Of a stretch of DNA of 26,032 nt, positions 1 through 8,281 are shown piece after piece. Below the pieces are notes generated by a model, which saw nothing but the letters and a program-made list of their open reading frames with translations, was not told where the DNA came from and did not search any database. How positions within the stretch are numbered: the first letter of the stretch is position 1; every line of letters starts with the position of its first letter. The position numbers and the translations under genes are program-made. This DNA comes from Neelides folsomi. Taxonomy: Eukaryota; Arthropoda; Collembola; Neelipleona; Neelidae. The stretch covers positions 1 to 26,032 of the forward strand of contig JAQGBZ010000620.1 in NCBI GenBank assembly GCA_034687125.1, given 5' to 3'.

Positions 1-5
1 TCACT

Positions 6-17
6 TGACCTTTGACC
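6..17 (-). promoter_or_regulatory. DR1 nuclear-receptor motif
   Basis: The plus strand reads TGACCTTTGACC; the minus strand reads GGTCAAAGGTCA, a direct repeat of the half-site GGTCA with one-base spacing. This is the known preferred site of HNF4/COUP-TF/RXR-USP type receptors. It lies about 800 bases upstream of the first gene. Function is inferred from the motif only. Confidence 0.35.
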
Positions 18-388
18 CGCTCATTTTCACCCAAACTTTGAGCAGAAATCTTTAGTCGAACATTGTGCCGAAACAGTCATCATGTTGTTACAGCATGTCC
101 ATGGGGTCAATATAGTATTGGCATAGTGAACGTTTATTACTTTTGAGGAGCAAAGAGTGAACATGAAGCCATTTTAGAGTAATGGAGGGATCATGTAGCA
201 ACGTGACCGTTTACATTACGATATTGTCATGAATCATCCGTATGAATATGCAGTCAGCTTACTCATAAGGTCATAAGCACCATACATTTTCGTATTATTA
301 ACTTTAGTAAATACTAATAGTTAAACTGTATTTATATAATTAAAGTTTGTTGACAAAACAAATTGTGATTAATAAGATAAATTCATTT

Positions 389-422
389 CAGACATAAGAG
401 ACAGGCAGACATAAGAGACAGA
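389..422 (+). repeat. 17-bp tandem duplication
   Basis: Two adjacent copies of a 17-base unit beginning CAGACATAAGAGACAG; the copies differ only at the last base. A further CAGACAG follows. This looks like a simple local duplication with no evident function. Confidence 0.8.
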
Positions 423-753
423 CAGTCAAATAAAAAATAGTAACACTCAAGCTTTTATGTCTAAATATTTGTTACATGTGTGTATTTAAGTATTCTCACT
501 CATTCACATTAAGATTACTTTGGGTGGACCTTGTAAAGTTTCTTTTACAGTTTTACATTTTCCATTACCATTACATATCTTGATATCTTAAAACATTCAG
601 TTCAACTTATTCGTCCAGAGAATTAAGTATTCTGTTTTCTATATTTAAATAGAGTTTTACACTCAAGCCGACTCAAGTGTTGTCTGGATGATCGCCAATG
701 TGCGAGTAATTGAACGCCTGGACTTATAATTTTATTTTTAACCAGAAAAGCCA

Positions 754-762
754 TATATAAAG
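754..762 (+). promoter_or_regulatory. TATA-like box upstream of the 810 gene
   Basis: TATATAAAG lies 48 bases before the start codon at 810. With a typical 25-30 base offset, transcription would start near 785 and leave a short leader. No clear initiator was recognised, so this rests on sequence and position only. Confidence 0.4.
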
Positions 763-809
763 AATTTTCTCTTAAAGTTTAATAAGGATTTGGTTTTACA
801 ATTTTCAAA

Positions 810-3265
810 ATGGGAAATACGGATTCTCTTCCAGTAGTTTCCCAGATTAAATCCACAGTTCAATTAATTAGCGGAGATTCAGAAGGAGCAGCTCAAACCC
901 AAGCGAATTTTTTCCGACAATGCCCCGTGGTCTCACAGGTAGCATACAAATATTGGCATTTTTCTTAATATTAATTATATACATTACATTGGCATTTTGT
1001 ATTTTAATATTTTTATTGTATTTTTATAAGATAACTTCAACGGTTCAAGTTGTTACTGGAGATGTGGATGGAGCATTAGAAACCCAGAAGCAATGTGGAA
1101 AAGGACTGTTGAACATGGCAGATGGAATCCCCGTTGTTGGTCATGCTAAGGGAATTATCCACTATGCTATAGGAGATAATGAGGGTGGGCATCAAGCGAT
1201 GAAAGCCGCAACTCGAACATCAGGAGTTTTGGCGGGTGGAGCAGCGGGATTTTTAGTCGGTGGTCCTGTTGGGGCCATTGGTGGAGGGATTTATGGAGGG
1301 GCAGTTATGGACACAGGAACAAGTGCAATCACTGGAAAACCATCAGGTCATAACAAATATAATAATAGAATAATCAATATAAAACAAAAATATGAATATA
1401 ATCAATACTACCTACTCTCATACAAAATGTTATATGTATACACTATTAGGTAGAGTAATACATTATATTAGTAATGAAATGTTTTTCTGTCCATTTAATT
1501 ATTTTGATTATTATTATAGGTTATTATGCTGCAATTGGAAATGCAATTGACAATCCTAATGCTGGTGATTTATTTGATCTTGCCGTAATGCCTGTTGCTG
1601 ATGGATTTGCCGGTTATGGGGCAGGGAAAATGGTGCAAAAAGTTCAAGCAGGCAATCAAATTAAAGCAAATGATGTTAAAGGTATATTGAGATCAAATTA
1701 TTTTTAATTTAATATGTTAATTAATGATATGTAATATTAATAACATTGAAATACAATATTAATTTGGTTATTATAGCTGACGCATTGCAAAGTCAAGCTT
1801 TTGAAATGATGGATAAGATTGAAAATTCAAAAGGAAATCATAATTCAATGTCCCTAATAAATGAATATGCCGAGGCACAAAAATTATTTAAAGAAAGCCA
1901 AGCATTGAAGGGTGAAACCAATGTTTATGTTGACCCTAAAGTGGGAGGAAAGCTAAGAGGAGCCACAAAAGCAACGATCAGTGGAGAAGGAGCAATCATT
2001 AAAAAGGATATAAAAACTTCAAACGAGCAAGTCAAAACGAATGAGAAAGAAGAAGAAACTTATTCAAGTCAAAGAGAAACATCGTCAAAATCACATGAAA
2101 TTTTTTATTCACAAATAAGAACAGATGAATTTGAAATGTCGATGAGTGAGATAACTAGAGGTTACTAACAATAAAATTTAATAAAAATTATAATTATTTT
2201 ACATTTTAAATTATAATTTATAGTGTTTAACTTTTTTTAAAATAAATTATTTTTATAGATATGACTTTGGAATCAATTTGTTTGGACACACTTTCCTTCT
2301 TTGAAATCGACACATCTACAACTCAATTTAAATCACTTGTGTCATTGCTTGAAATCATCTTAAAAGAAGAGTTCTCTTTGATCATTGAAACATTCAAAAA
2401 CATCTCGCAAATTAATTTGGTTGAGATTGAAAATATTTATTATTTATTTGTTGTTTATAAGACAAATGCAGGACAAAAAGGTTTTCCCCTTCTTCGTAAT
2501 ATTGGGAGAGAATATTTCAAAAAACTCAAAAACAAGTTGAAAATATTGGCAAAATGGGAAGTTCTTCAAATATTGAGAATAATATTCGATGATCCCAAAA
2601 TCGGCGAAGCAGAAGAGAAAGAACCATCCGACCAAGGAGAACATGTCATCAACAAGGATGTTCTCAAAATTTACCCAAAGGTAATTTCAATTCTTCTAAA
2701 TAATAATACAAATAAAAGACTTATTTGGAAAGATTTTAAAGGGTTTTTAGTATTAAAATTGGTGAATGTTAATATTTAGATTATCGACCGATATCTTGAA
2801 AAAATTAAAGAAAGAAAGAACTTAAAGGAAATTTTCCAAAACAAAAGTTCAAGTCGGGTTTTAAAAAGTTATTTAAAACCAATCAAATCGCCATACGATG
2901 GTTACATACTAGATGTGATGAAAGTCTTTGTTGAGGAATATCATCTGGATGCAAATTCTGTAATTTATGGCAGAACAGTCGAATATTTTCGGGAAAAGGT
3001 TGCCACAATGATGTTTACCACACCTCAAAATAAAAATATTTTGAAACAAGAGATTCGCGGAATTGTGAAATTAATGAATGAAGGGGAAGTTTATGTTGAT
3101 CAGCGTGCTTTAAAATTATGGTTAAAGCAAGGTGGGAAAAGAAGCTTTTACGATGGGAGTTTAAAAGAAGTCCAATTTATGTTGGGAGAATTGGGAAAAG
3201 AAAATGCCAATGAACCTTTAATGTGGGTTAAGGAAATTCAAGGAGAGATTAATGCTAATCCTTAA
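810..3265 (+). CDS. Glycine-zipper repeat protein, probably N-myristoylated
   Basis: Six exons: 810-938, 1031-1346, 1520-1681, 1777-2160, 2259-2680 and 2780-3265, giving 632 residues. The start MGNTDS, with Gly2 and Ser6 after a CAAAATG context, fits N-myristoylation. Residues 9-31, 40-62 and 78-100 are three copies of a repeat, each preceded by Pro, with pattern PVV(S/G)(Q/H) followed by GDx(E/D)G. Residues 108-132 have glycine at every fourth position (108, 112, 116, 120, 124, 128, 132), a glycine zipper suited to packing helices in a membrane. A second Gly-rich patch follows in exon 3, and exon 4 is charged and low in complexity. The function is unknown. I have an impression of similar MGN-DSLPVVSQ proteins in springtails, but this is unverified. 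The weakest point is intron 4 (2161-2258), whose donor GTTACT is poor. If it is not used, the protein stops at 2168 after 332 residues. Confidence 0.65.
2259..3265 (+). CDS. C-terminal exons of the 810 gene, or a separate gene
   Basis: Exons 2259-2680 and 2780-3265 join in phase 0 across a 99-base intron. Read alone from the ATG at 2261, they encode about 301 residues. The segment is helical and charged, with no signal peptide, clear membrane helix or recognised catalytic motif. A leucine/isoleucine-rich start (about 45 residues) is followed by lysine-rich helices; the last 160 residues contain several aromatic and basic patches. The acceptor TTTTTATAG ends two bases before the ATG, and those two bases complete the split codon left by exon 4. 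Only 92 bases separate the upstream stop from this ATG, leaving little room for a promoter. I therefore prefer it as the C-terminal part of the upstream gene. Confidence 0.55.
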
Positions 3266-3651
3266 TGTTAGTCTTGCAATTAGCTAGAAGATTAGAACCC
3301 ATAAAAACAATAAGAACAACGCTTATTAAATTTAAACGGGAAATTAAATTGTCCAATTTAATAGAATAATTTGGTTGGTAACTTTTATCGTAATAGCTAC
3401 ATTTAATTGCTTTCATAATTGATTTGATAGTTATAAACTGTATGCGGTAAATATCAATTAATTATATGGATTCAAAATTGCAAAATGTTGATAATTGAGA
3501 TTCCAACATTTAAATTTAAATGGGAATTAACTAACAATTAAATTGTTAGACAGACAGAAACATTTACATTTTAGACAAAATTTTAATTTTATAAGCGCTA
3601 TTATTTTTAATTGTGATTTTCGCATTTAAAATTAAAAAATTGTATTTCAAA
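3266..3651. other. Intergenic, upstream of receptor gene
   Basis: AT-rich and noncoding as far as I can see. It holds a perfect 19-base palindrome at 3531-3549 and a weak TATAAG near 3590, about 60 bases before the receptor start codon; either could belong to that gene's promoter. Confidence 0.4.
3531..3549. repeat. 19-bp perfect palindrome
   Basis: CTAACAATTAAATTGTTAG has nine-base arms around a single central A. It lies about 100 bases upstream of the receptor-like start codon. It could be a homodimer binding site or chance in AT-rich DNA. Confidence 0.6.
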
Positions 3652-4999
3652 ATGTTGAGCCCAATAGCAACTGACACATTCTTATCGCAATTTAAATTTT
3701 GGGATAAATACGTTACTTTCATTACTCCATTTTGTGTGAAAAACAATTCGTTGAGTGTGAAAAATTCTCTTTTAAAATGTTATATTTGTGTAATATTAGG
3801 GGCCATTAATGCTTTATATTCATTCTCGGTTATAGTTTTTAATTCCAATGAAGAAATTAATATTTTGCAACTAATGATTTACAGCTGTTATTTTATTGTC
3901 AATTGCGTTCCAACAATTTTGGGTTATATATACATTTTGAAAGGAAAACAAATATGTTTCTTTTTAAATAATTTGATAATAATAAACAGTACTTATTTTG
4001 ATGGTAAGATAAATTAAGAATAAATTAAACGTTAAAATTTAATAATTAATTTTAATCAAAATCATATCAGTTTATTCAGTAATTTTAGTGATTTATATTT
4101 ATTTATTATTTAGAAAATAAAATACTGTTTATAAACAAGTTATTTCGAAGTGAGTTATTGGGTGGATTTTCTCTAATTGCTAGGTTGGGATTTTTCCTTT
4201 TCTTTTTATTTGATCCAACTAATAGAATATTTATATTTTCAACATTTAGAAATATTGGATGGGTTAATATTTATGTTTTTGCGTTATTTATCATGTTTGA
4301 GTTTTTCCAATTTATTTTTTTCCTTTTTGTTTCAATTCTTTTCATGTGGATCACCTGTGTCTCATATACAATTTTAATATTACTGTTAAAATATTCTCTG
4401 TTAATGTAAGTTATAAAAATTTTCAAATTTAACCATTACTTTCTAAAATAAAAATACTCTTATATAAATAATAAGATTCAGCATTATAATAAATAAAATT
4501 AAATACTTTTAATATAAGTAGGATGAAAAATGAAAATGAAATAGAAATTTATGAAAAATTTAAAATGAGATATTCGATAATTTATATCATCATGGAATTA
4601 TTCAATAAAGCTTATTCTCTCATTAATGTCTTCTTAAAATTTAATGTTGGGGTTGGTTGTATTTTATCAGGAGTAGGAACAATTGTATATTTTGAAGAAA
4701 TTGGATTTAATGGGTATCTTTGTTTACCGATATTTTTTATTTGCCTTTGGATCACTTCTATATTAGTTTACATATTTCCTTGCTATTTAAATCATCTTAC
4801 AATTATAGCCACTTCTCAGAAATTTAAAATAAAAAAGTCGAACAATAAATATTTTTTAGTTAAAATCCCATATATGTCGACTGGGATGAGAGTTGGGAAT
4901 TTTTACACACTTAAATGGGCTCGGTTTTTAAATTACTATTACTTATTAATTCAAAATATATTTAGCCTTATTGTTCTTCAAAGAACAATCTACATATAA
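3652..4999 (+). CDS. Gustatory-receptor-like seven-helix protein
   Basis: Three exons, 3652-4003, 4114-4405 and 4522-4999, give 373 residues, a normal length for insect-type gustatory receptors. The start at 3652 has a CAAAATG context; the frame is open upstream but has no ATG there. The protein is dominated by hydrophobic segments in phenylalanine-, leucine- and isoleucine-rich runs, consistent with about seven membrane helices, and lacks a signal peptide. The C-terminal exon carries a conserved-looking GMRVGNFYTLKWARFLNYYY segment before the last helix, as in arthropod receptor tails. Introns are phase 1 (after 4003) and phase 2 (after 4405). The phase-1 intron matches that of the partial gene at 25079, supporting common descent. 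A polyadenylation signal AATAAA lies at 5011-5016. Family members are ligand-gated cation channels of chemosensory neurons; the ligand cannot be read from sequence. Another multi-pass family remains possible. Confidence 0.65.
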
Positions 5000-5019
5000 A
5001 GTGAAATTGGAATAAATTA

Positions 5020-5368
5020 ATATTTCTTGCTCTTTATACTAATTGTATATTTTTTCTCAAAACTTGCACCTATGAAATCTCGACCTGTCAATGAATACAA
5101 AAAAACTTCCCCTTTGGGAAACTTGCTCTAATATCTTGAACATTCAACGGATCAACATTTACTCTTCTTTGTCGAAAATTGGTGGTCAGTAAACGATAAA
5201 ACTCGGACTTTATTAATTGGAGTGCAAGTGCATAAAGAAATGTTTTGGTGTAATGTTAGTGTTATGGCTTGTATAGATATTTTATTAATAATTAAGTTAA
5301 GATATCATAAAAATATCGCCACTTCCTTAAAGCAATTACAAATATTTAATCTATTTAAACAATCATGA
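5020..5368 (+). pseudogene. Possible decayed coding fragment
   Basis: One plus-strand frame is open from about 5020 to 5368 except for a single TAA at 5131. It encodes a hydrophobic start, then a soluble stretch, then a segment reading NWWSVNDKTRTLLIGVQVHK and a further hydrophobic stretch ending at a TGA. The tryptophan-rich composition looks protein-like rather than random. No start codon or splice sites make it a complete gene, and I do not recognise a family. It lies just downstream of the receptor gene and beyond the 3' end of the transferase on the opposite strand. Chance is a real alternative. Confidence 0.2.
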
Positions 5369-5444
5369 ATAAATTCAAGGATTTCAACTCAATGAACTTA
5401 TATTTTAATTTTATACCAATTATATTAAACAATTATTAGTGTTT

Positions 5445-6276
5445 TTAATTCCAAGAAACGTATTTATCATTATCAAATGTGACAACTTCTGCAAAAGTAA
5501 TAATGATTCTAATTGTCATATAAATATTAATAAAATATCCAATTGTGAAGGAGACGGCTCTGGCTGGCTGTCGCACAACGTAAATCGCATAAACGAACGT
5601 GTGGAGATATCGGACAATTGTGAAGACGAGAAACAAAGCAGCGGCCACTGTGGTTCCAGGATCCGTGAAGCAAAAGAAAAACCCAATGAAAAAAAATGGA
5701 AGGATGTTTTCCATATCATTCAAATGAGCTCTGTTTCAAAGTAATTATATTTAAAGTAGTGTCTTATTTAGTAACAACGTTACCAATTATACAGGGTGGA
5801 CAATAGGTATCTTTCTTTTTTAAATATACAAGATTTTAAAAAAGAAAGATAATTATGGCCCACCCGTATATTCCTAGTTTTTAAATTATACTAACTTTAA
5901 ATAAGGTATCCGATTTAATATTAAATAAACGGTATTTGATAATTTATAATAAAACTCACGATCGGACTCTTTCAACGTCAGGATCCGCCTTGTTGATTTC
6001 CAAGTTTCTGGATCTCACATCTTCTGGTGTAGCAAAAGCCTAAAGTTGTAAATACAGATAGAATTTATGGTATATATGATTTAGTAGTAAGCTAATTATT
6101 TTATGAAAATTTAATAAATGCTTCAAACATTATAAGTATTATTTAATATAAAATCTTACGCTTTTCCTAAATCTTTGGATTGTGGTTAAGATTGACATTA
6201 AGAGAAATTTGAAGGCAAGAAGTCCAGCAAAGAAACCATAAGCGTATAATGGACCCGGATATAACCGTAGATGCAT
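5445..6276 (-). CDS. Mgstl: Microsomal glutathione S-transferase 1-like (MAPEG)
   Basis: Three minus-strand exons, 6276-6160, 6039-5960 and 5730-5445, give 160 residues, close to the usual length of about 150 to 155 for MGST1. Splice phases are 0 and 2, with donors GTAAGA and GTGAGT. The family signature is clear across the exon 2-3 junction: PDVERVRS joined to AHLNDMENILPF, matching the conserved DxVERVRRxHLNDxENIxPF region that carries residues important for glutathione binding. Four membrane helices fit: residues about 10-35, 75-95, 97-118 and 125-148, with a VRYLHTFVYAIYVVRQPAR loop typical of MAPEG proteins. The enzyme conjugates glutathione to lipophilic electrophiles and reduces lipid hydroperoxides, in the ER and outer mitochondrial membranes. 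The gene symbol follows the Drosophila name. Intron 2 contains a foldback element at 5790-5868. Confidence 0.9.
5790..5868. mobile_element. Miniature foldback element (MITE)
   Basis: About 79 bases of nearly complete inverted repeat. The left arm begins ACAGGGTGGACAATAGG and continues into TATCTTTCTTTTTT; the right arm is its complement with a few differences, ending GGCCCACCCGTA. The arms are about 31 bases and the loop about 16 bases. TA dinucleotides flank both ends, as for Tc1/mariner-type insertions. It lies in the second intron of the minus-strand transferase gene, so it would form a hairpin in the unspliced transcript. Confidence 0.65.
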
Positions 6277-6877
6277 TTTTATGTAAAATTGTTATTTAAT
6301 TAACTATTAGTTTAATATAAAAAGTTGATCAGCTTATGATTTTACCTACTTTTGTTTTATGCTTTATTATGACAAAAATATTTCACACTAATGAATTTTA
6401 TTGTTGAATTATGAATTCTATTATTAGTCAAGGTTAACTTTTTATTTTTGACACCCAATTCTACTTACTTTCATATATCATATCTTATTGATTTCCGTTT
6501 TTATCGGTTTGTTCATTAGTGCTTGCCTGCTTGCCACTCCCCACTTTGCGGCAGAATGTTACACAATACAAGCAAAAACAAGGCTATGTTAATTTAATAC
6601 ATATCCTAGCTGGTATCATGTACTATATAAATATACTATATAAATATACGGTAATATAAGCGTATATCTAATCCTTACTCTTGATATAAATCGCATGAGT
6701 ATGAAGTGTCTGATCCAAAATAATGCTATTTTAAACAATTATCAATATTATCATTTCATTACCATCCATACCTATTATATCATTCACAATGGAATAGTGG
6801 ATATTAATATATTAAGAATGAAACACATTAATAGAAATTAAATTCTTGTTGACAATATTTTATCGATCTCAAGTTCA
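6277..6877. other. Intergenic, 5' flank of the transferase gene
   Basis: No coding signal. AT-rich, with a short direct repeat of ACTATATAAATAT (two copies near 6621-6646). This region should hold the transferase promoter on the minus strand, but I cannot point to a convincing core promoter. Confidence 0.4.
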
Positions 6878-6885
6878 TTATAATT

Positions 6886-7543
6886 CAGTGGCGGATCCAG
6901 GATTTTTTATCACATGTGCACCAATATCAAAAGCCATTATATCTACACCGAATTAGATAAATTTTTTCGTTATATTTAGTCTATTAATTATTACATTATG
7001 GTATTAGTTTGCAATTCCTTTAAAACAAAATTTTTCAGAAATTTAGCTAACGTTTTGTGAATAAACTCTTGCAAAATTTTGAATATTAAAGAAATTTTTT
7101 TGAATACAAACCAGTATATTCATAGAATTTGACAATGAAAATTTAGGCCCTGAGAAAATCTATCCGTAAAATGAGGAAAATTTTATTGACGTAGAACGAA
7201 CTTTTTAGAAAACAAGATAATACAATCAATTTCGAGACCTTTAAGCCTCGAAAAAACGTTTCTGTAAAATTATGAAAAATTCATTTACGAAGGACTAACT
7301 TTTTAGAAAACAAGACATTACAACCAATAAGCCCGGAAAAAATATTTCAGAAAAATAAGGAAAAATTCATTGATGGAGGAGAATTATTTTTAGAAAACAA
7401 GATAGCACAATCAATGCCGGGACATTTAGGTCCCGGAAAACTTTTTGAGGAAAAAAATTAAAATAGGAAAGGGAAATTTTTAGGAAAACTCATTTTATCT
7501 AGTGTATAGCCCGAAAATTGCACATGTGCTGGATCCGCCACTG
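6886..7543. mobile_element. Non-autonomous hAT-like transposon
   Basis: A 658-base element bounded by perfect 15-base terminal inverted repeats, CAGTGGCGGATCCAG at the left and CTGGATCCGCCACTG at the right. The palindrome CACATGTG is present near both ends. The exact 8-base target-site duplication TTATAATT lies at 6878-6885 and 7544-7551. The CAGTGGCGGATC start and 8-base duplication are characteristic of hAT-superfamily elements. The inside has no transposase reading frame; it contains related repeats of about 85 to 100 bases. It would need a transposase supplied elsewhere. The intact duplication suggests a fairly recent insertion. Confidence 0.88.
7200..7480. repeat. Degenerate tandem repeats inside the hAT element
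   Basis: The word TTTTTAGAAAACAAGA recurs at 7202, 7302 and 7387, spaced 100 and 85 bases. Each copy is followed by a similar track with ACAA, then CCCGG or CTCGA, GAAAAA and a GAAAAATTCATT-like stretch. Copies differ by small insertions and substitutions, so it is an ageing minisatellite within the transposon body. Confidence 0.65.
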
Positions 7544-7551
7544 TTATAATT

Positions 7552-8281
7552 GGATGATAATTATGTCACATTTAAACCAATTACTTAATTGCCACTTTAC
7601 GATTGACTAAATATAATTGTTTTAATAAAACGAGGTATTGGCTTATTTGCTTATGCTTCTTTATGCTAATATTGCGTTTAGAAATGCCATTTAGCGTATT
7701 TTATACAATTATTAAATCATTAAATCGCTATTTCTATCGTAATTTGTGTCAAGCATCAGATTAGACGAGATGAGCCACGAGCAATATAAGCAAGGAAAAA
7801 AATATATATCCATTAATATTTCTATAAAATGTTACAATGAAAACAACTACCTAATTAATTTAATTAATGACATAATGACCGCGATGGTTTTGCTTAAAAA
7901 CATTCATGTTATGAAAAGAAGGACCGTTTTTTTATTTTGTCTCAATTAAACCTATTTGCTTCTTGAAACTAGAATCAGGAATGGAGAAAGGGGAAATTTA
8001 AAAAAGTGTGGTAAAGCGAGCAATTTATTAGCAACAAAACAAGGCAAATGCAACAGCTACATTAACAATTCAACAAGTGGTTCTCTTACAGTTTTATTGA
8101 CAGTCTTGTTAGTTTTAATATTGTTACATCGATTTGTTCATGTCAAATACATCAAAACATTTTAAGATATTTTGCGATTTCTTATTAATTGATTCATTTA
8201 AACATTAAATTAAAATTTTTATATATTTTTACAATTAATTTATTGTTGAATATTTATCTCATTTCATTTCCATCTAATATC
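7552..8281. other. Intergenic, upstream of the ZAD gene
   Basis: Two short open frames lie here (about 7746-7949 and 7956-8165). The second ends in a hydrophobic run, SGSLTVLLTVLLVLILLHRF, that could be a membrane helix. Neither starts at a convincing ATG, and no splice partner was found, so I do not call genes. The region probably includes the promoter and leader of the gene at 8282. Confidence 0.35.

Larger units (their letters stand above)
1..753. other. Upstream intergenic region
   Basis: I see no coding exon here on either strand. The stretch is AT-rich, with a slightly more balanced first 250 bases that include a nuclear-receptor-type direct repeat at 6-17. A 17-base tandem duplication lies at 389-422. 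The last part leads into a TATA-like box at 754-762, ahead of the gene that starts at 810. Confidence 0.5.

Noticed and set aside
5439..5744. Plus-strand open frame of about 100 codons
   Set aside because: It is antisense to exon 3 of the MGST gene, whose minus-strand product matches the MAPEG family across several motifs.
6617..6660. TATA-rich direct repeat as the MGST promoter
   Set aside because: It is more than 300 bases from the start codon on the minus strand and looks like a simple AT repeat.
7746..8165. Two short frames upstream of the ZAD gene, one with a hydrophobic run
   Set aside because: No convincing start codon, splice sites or recognised motif; kept only as a note in the intergenic entry.
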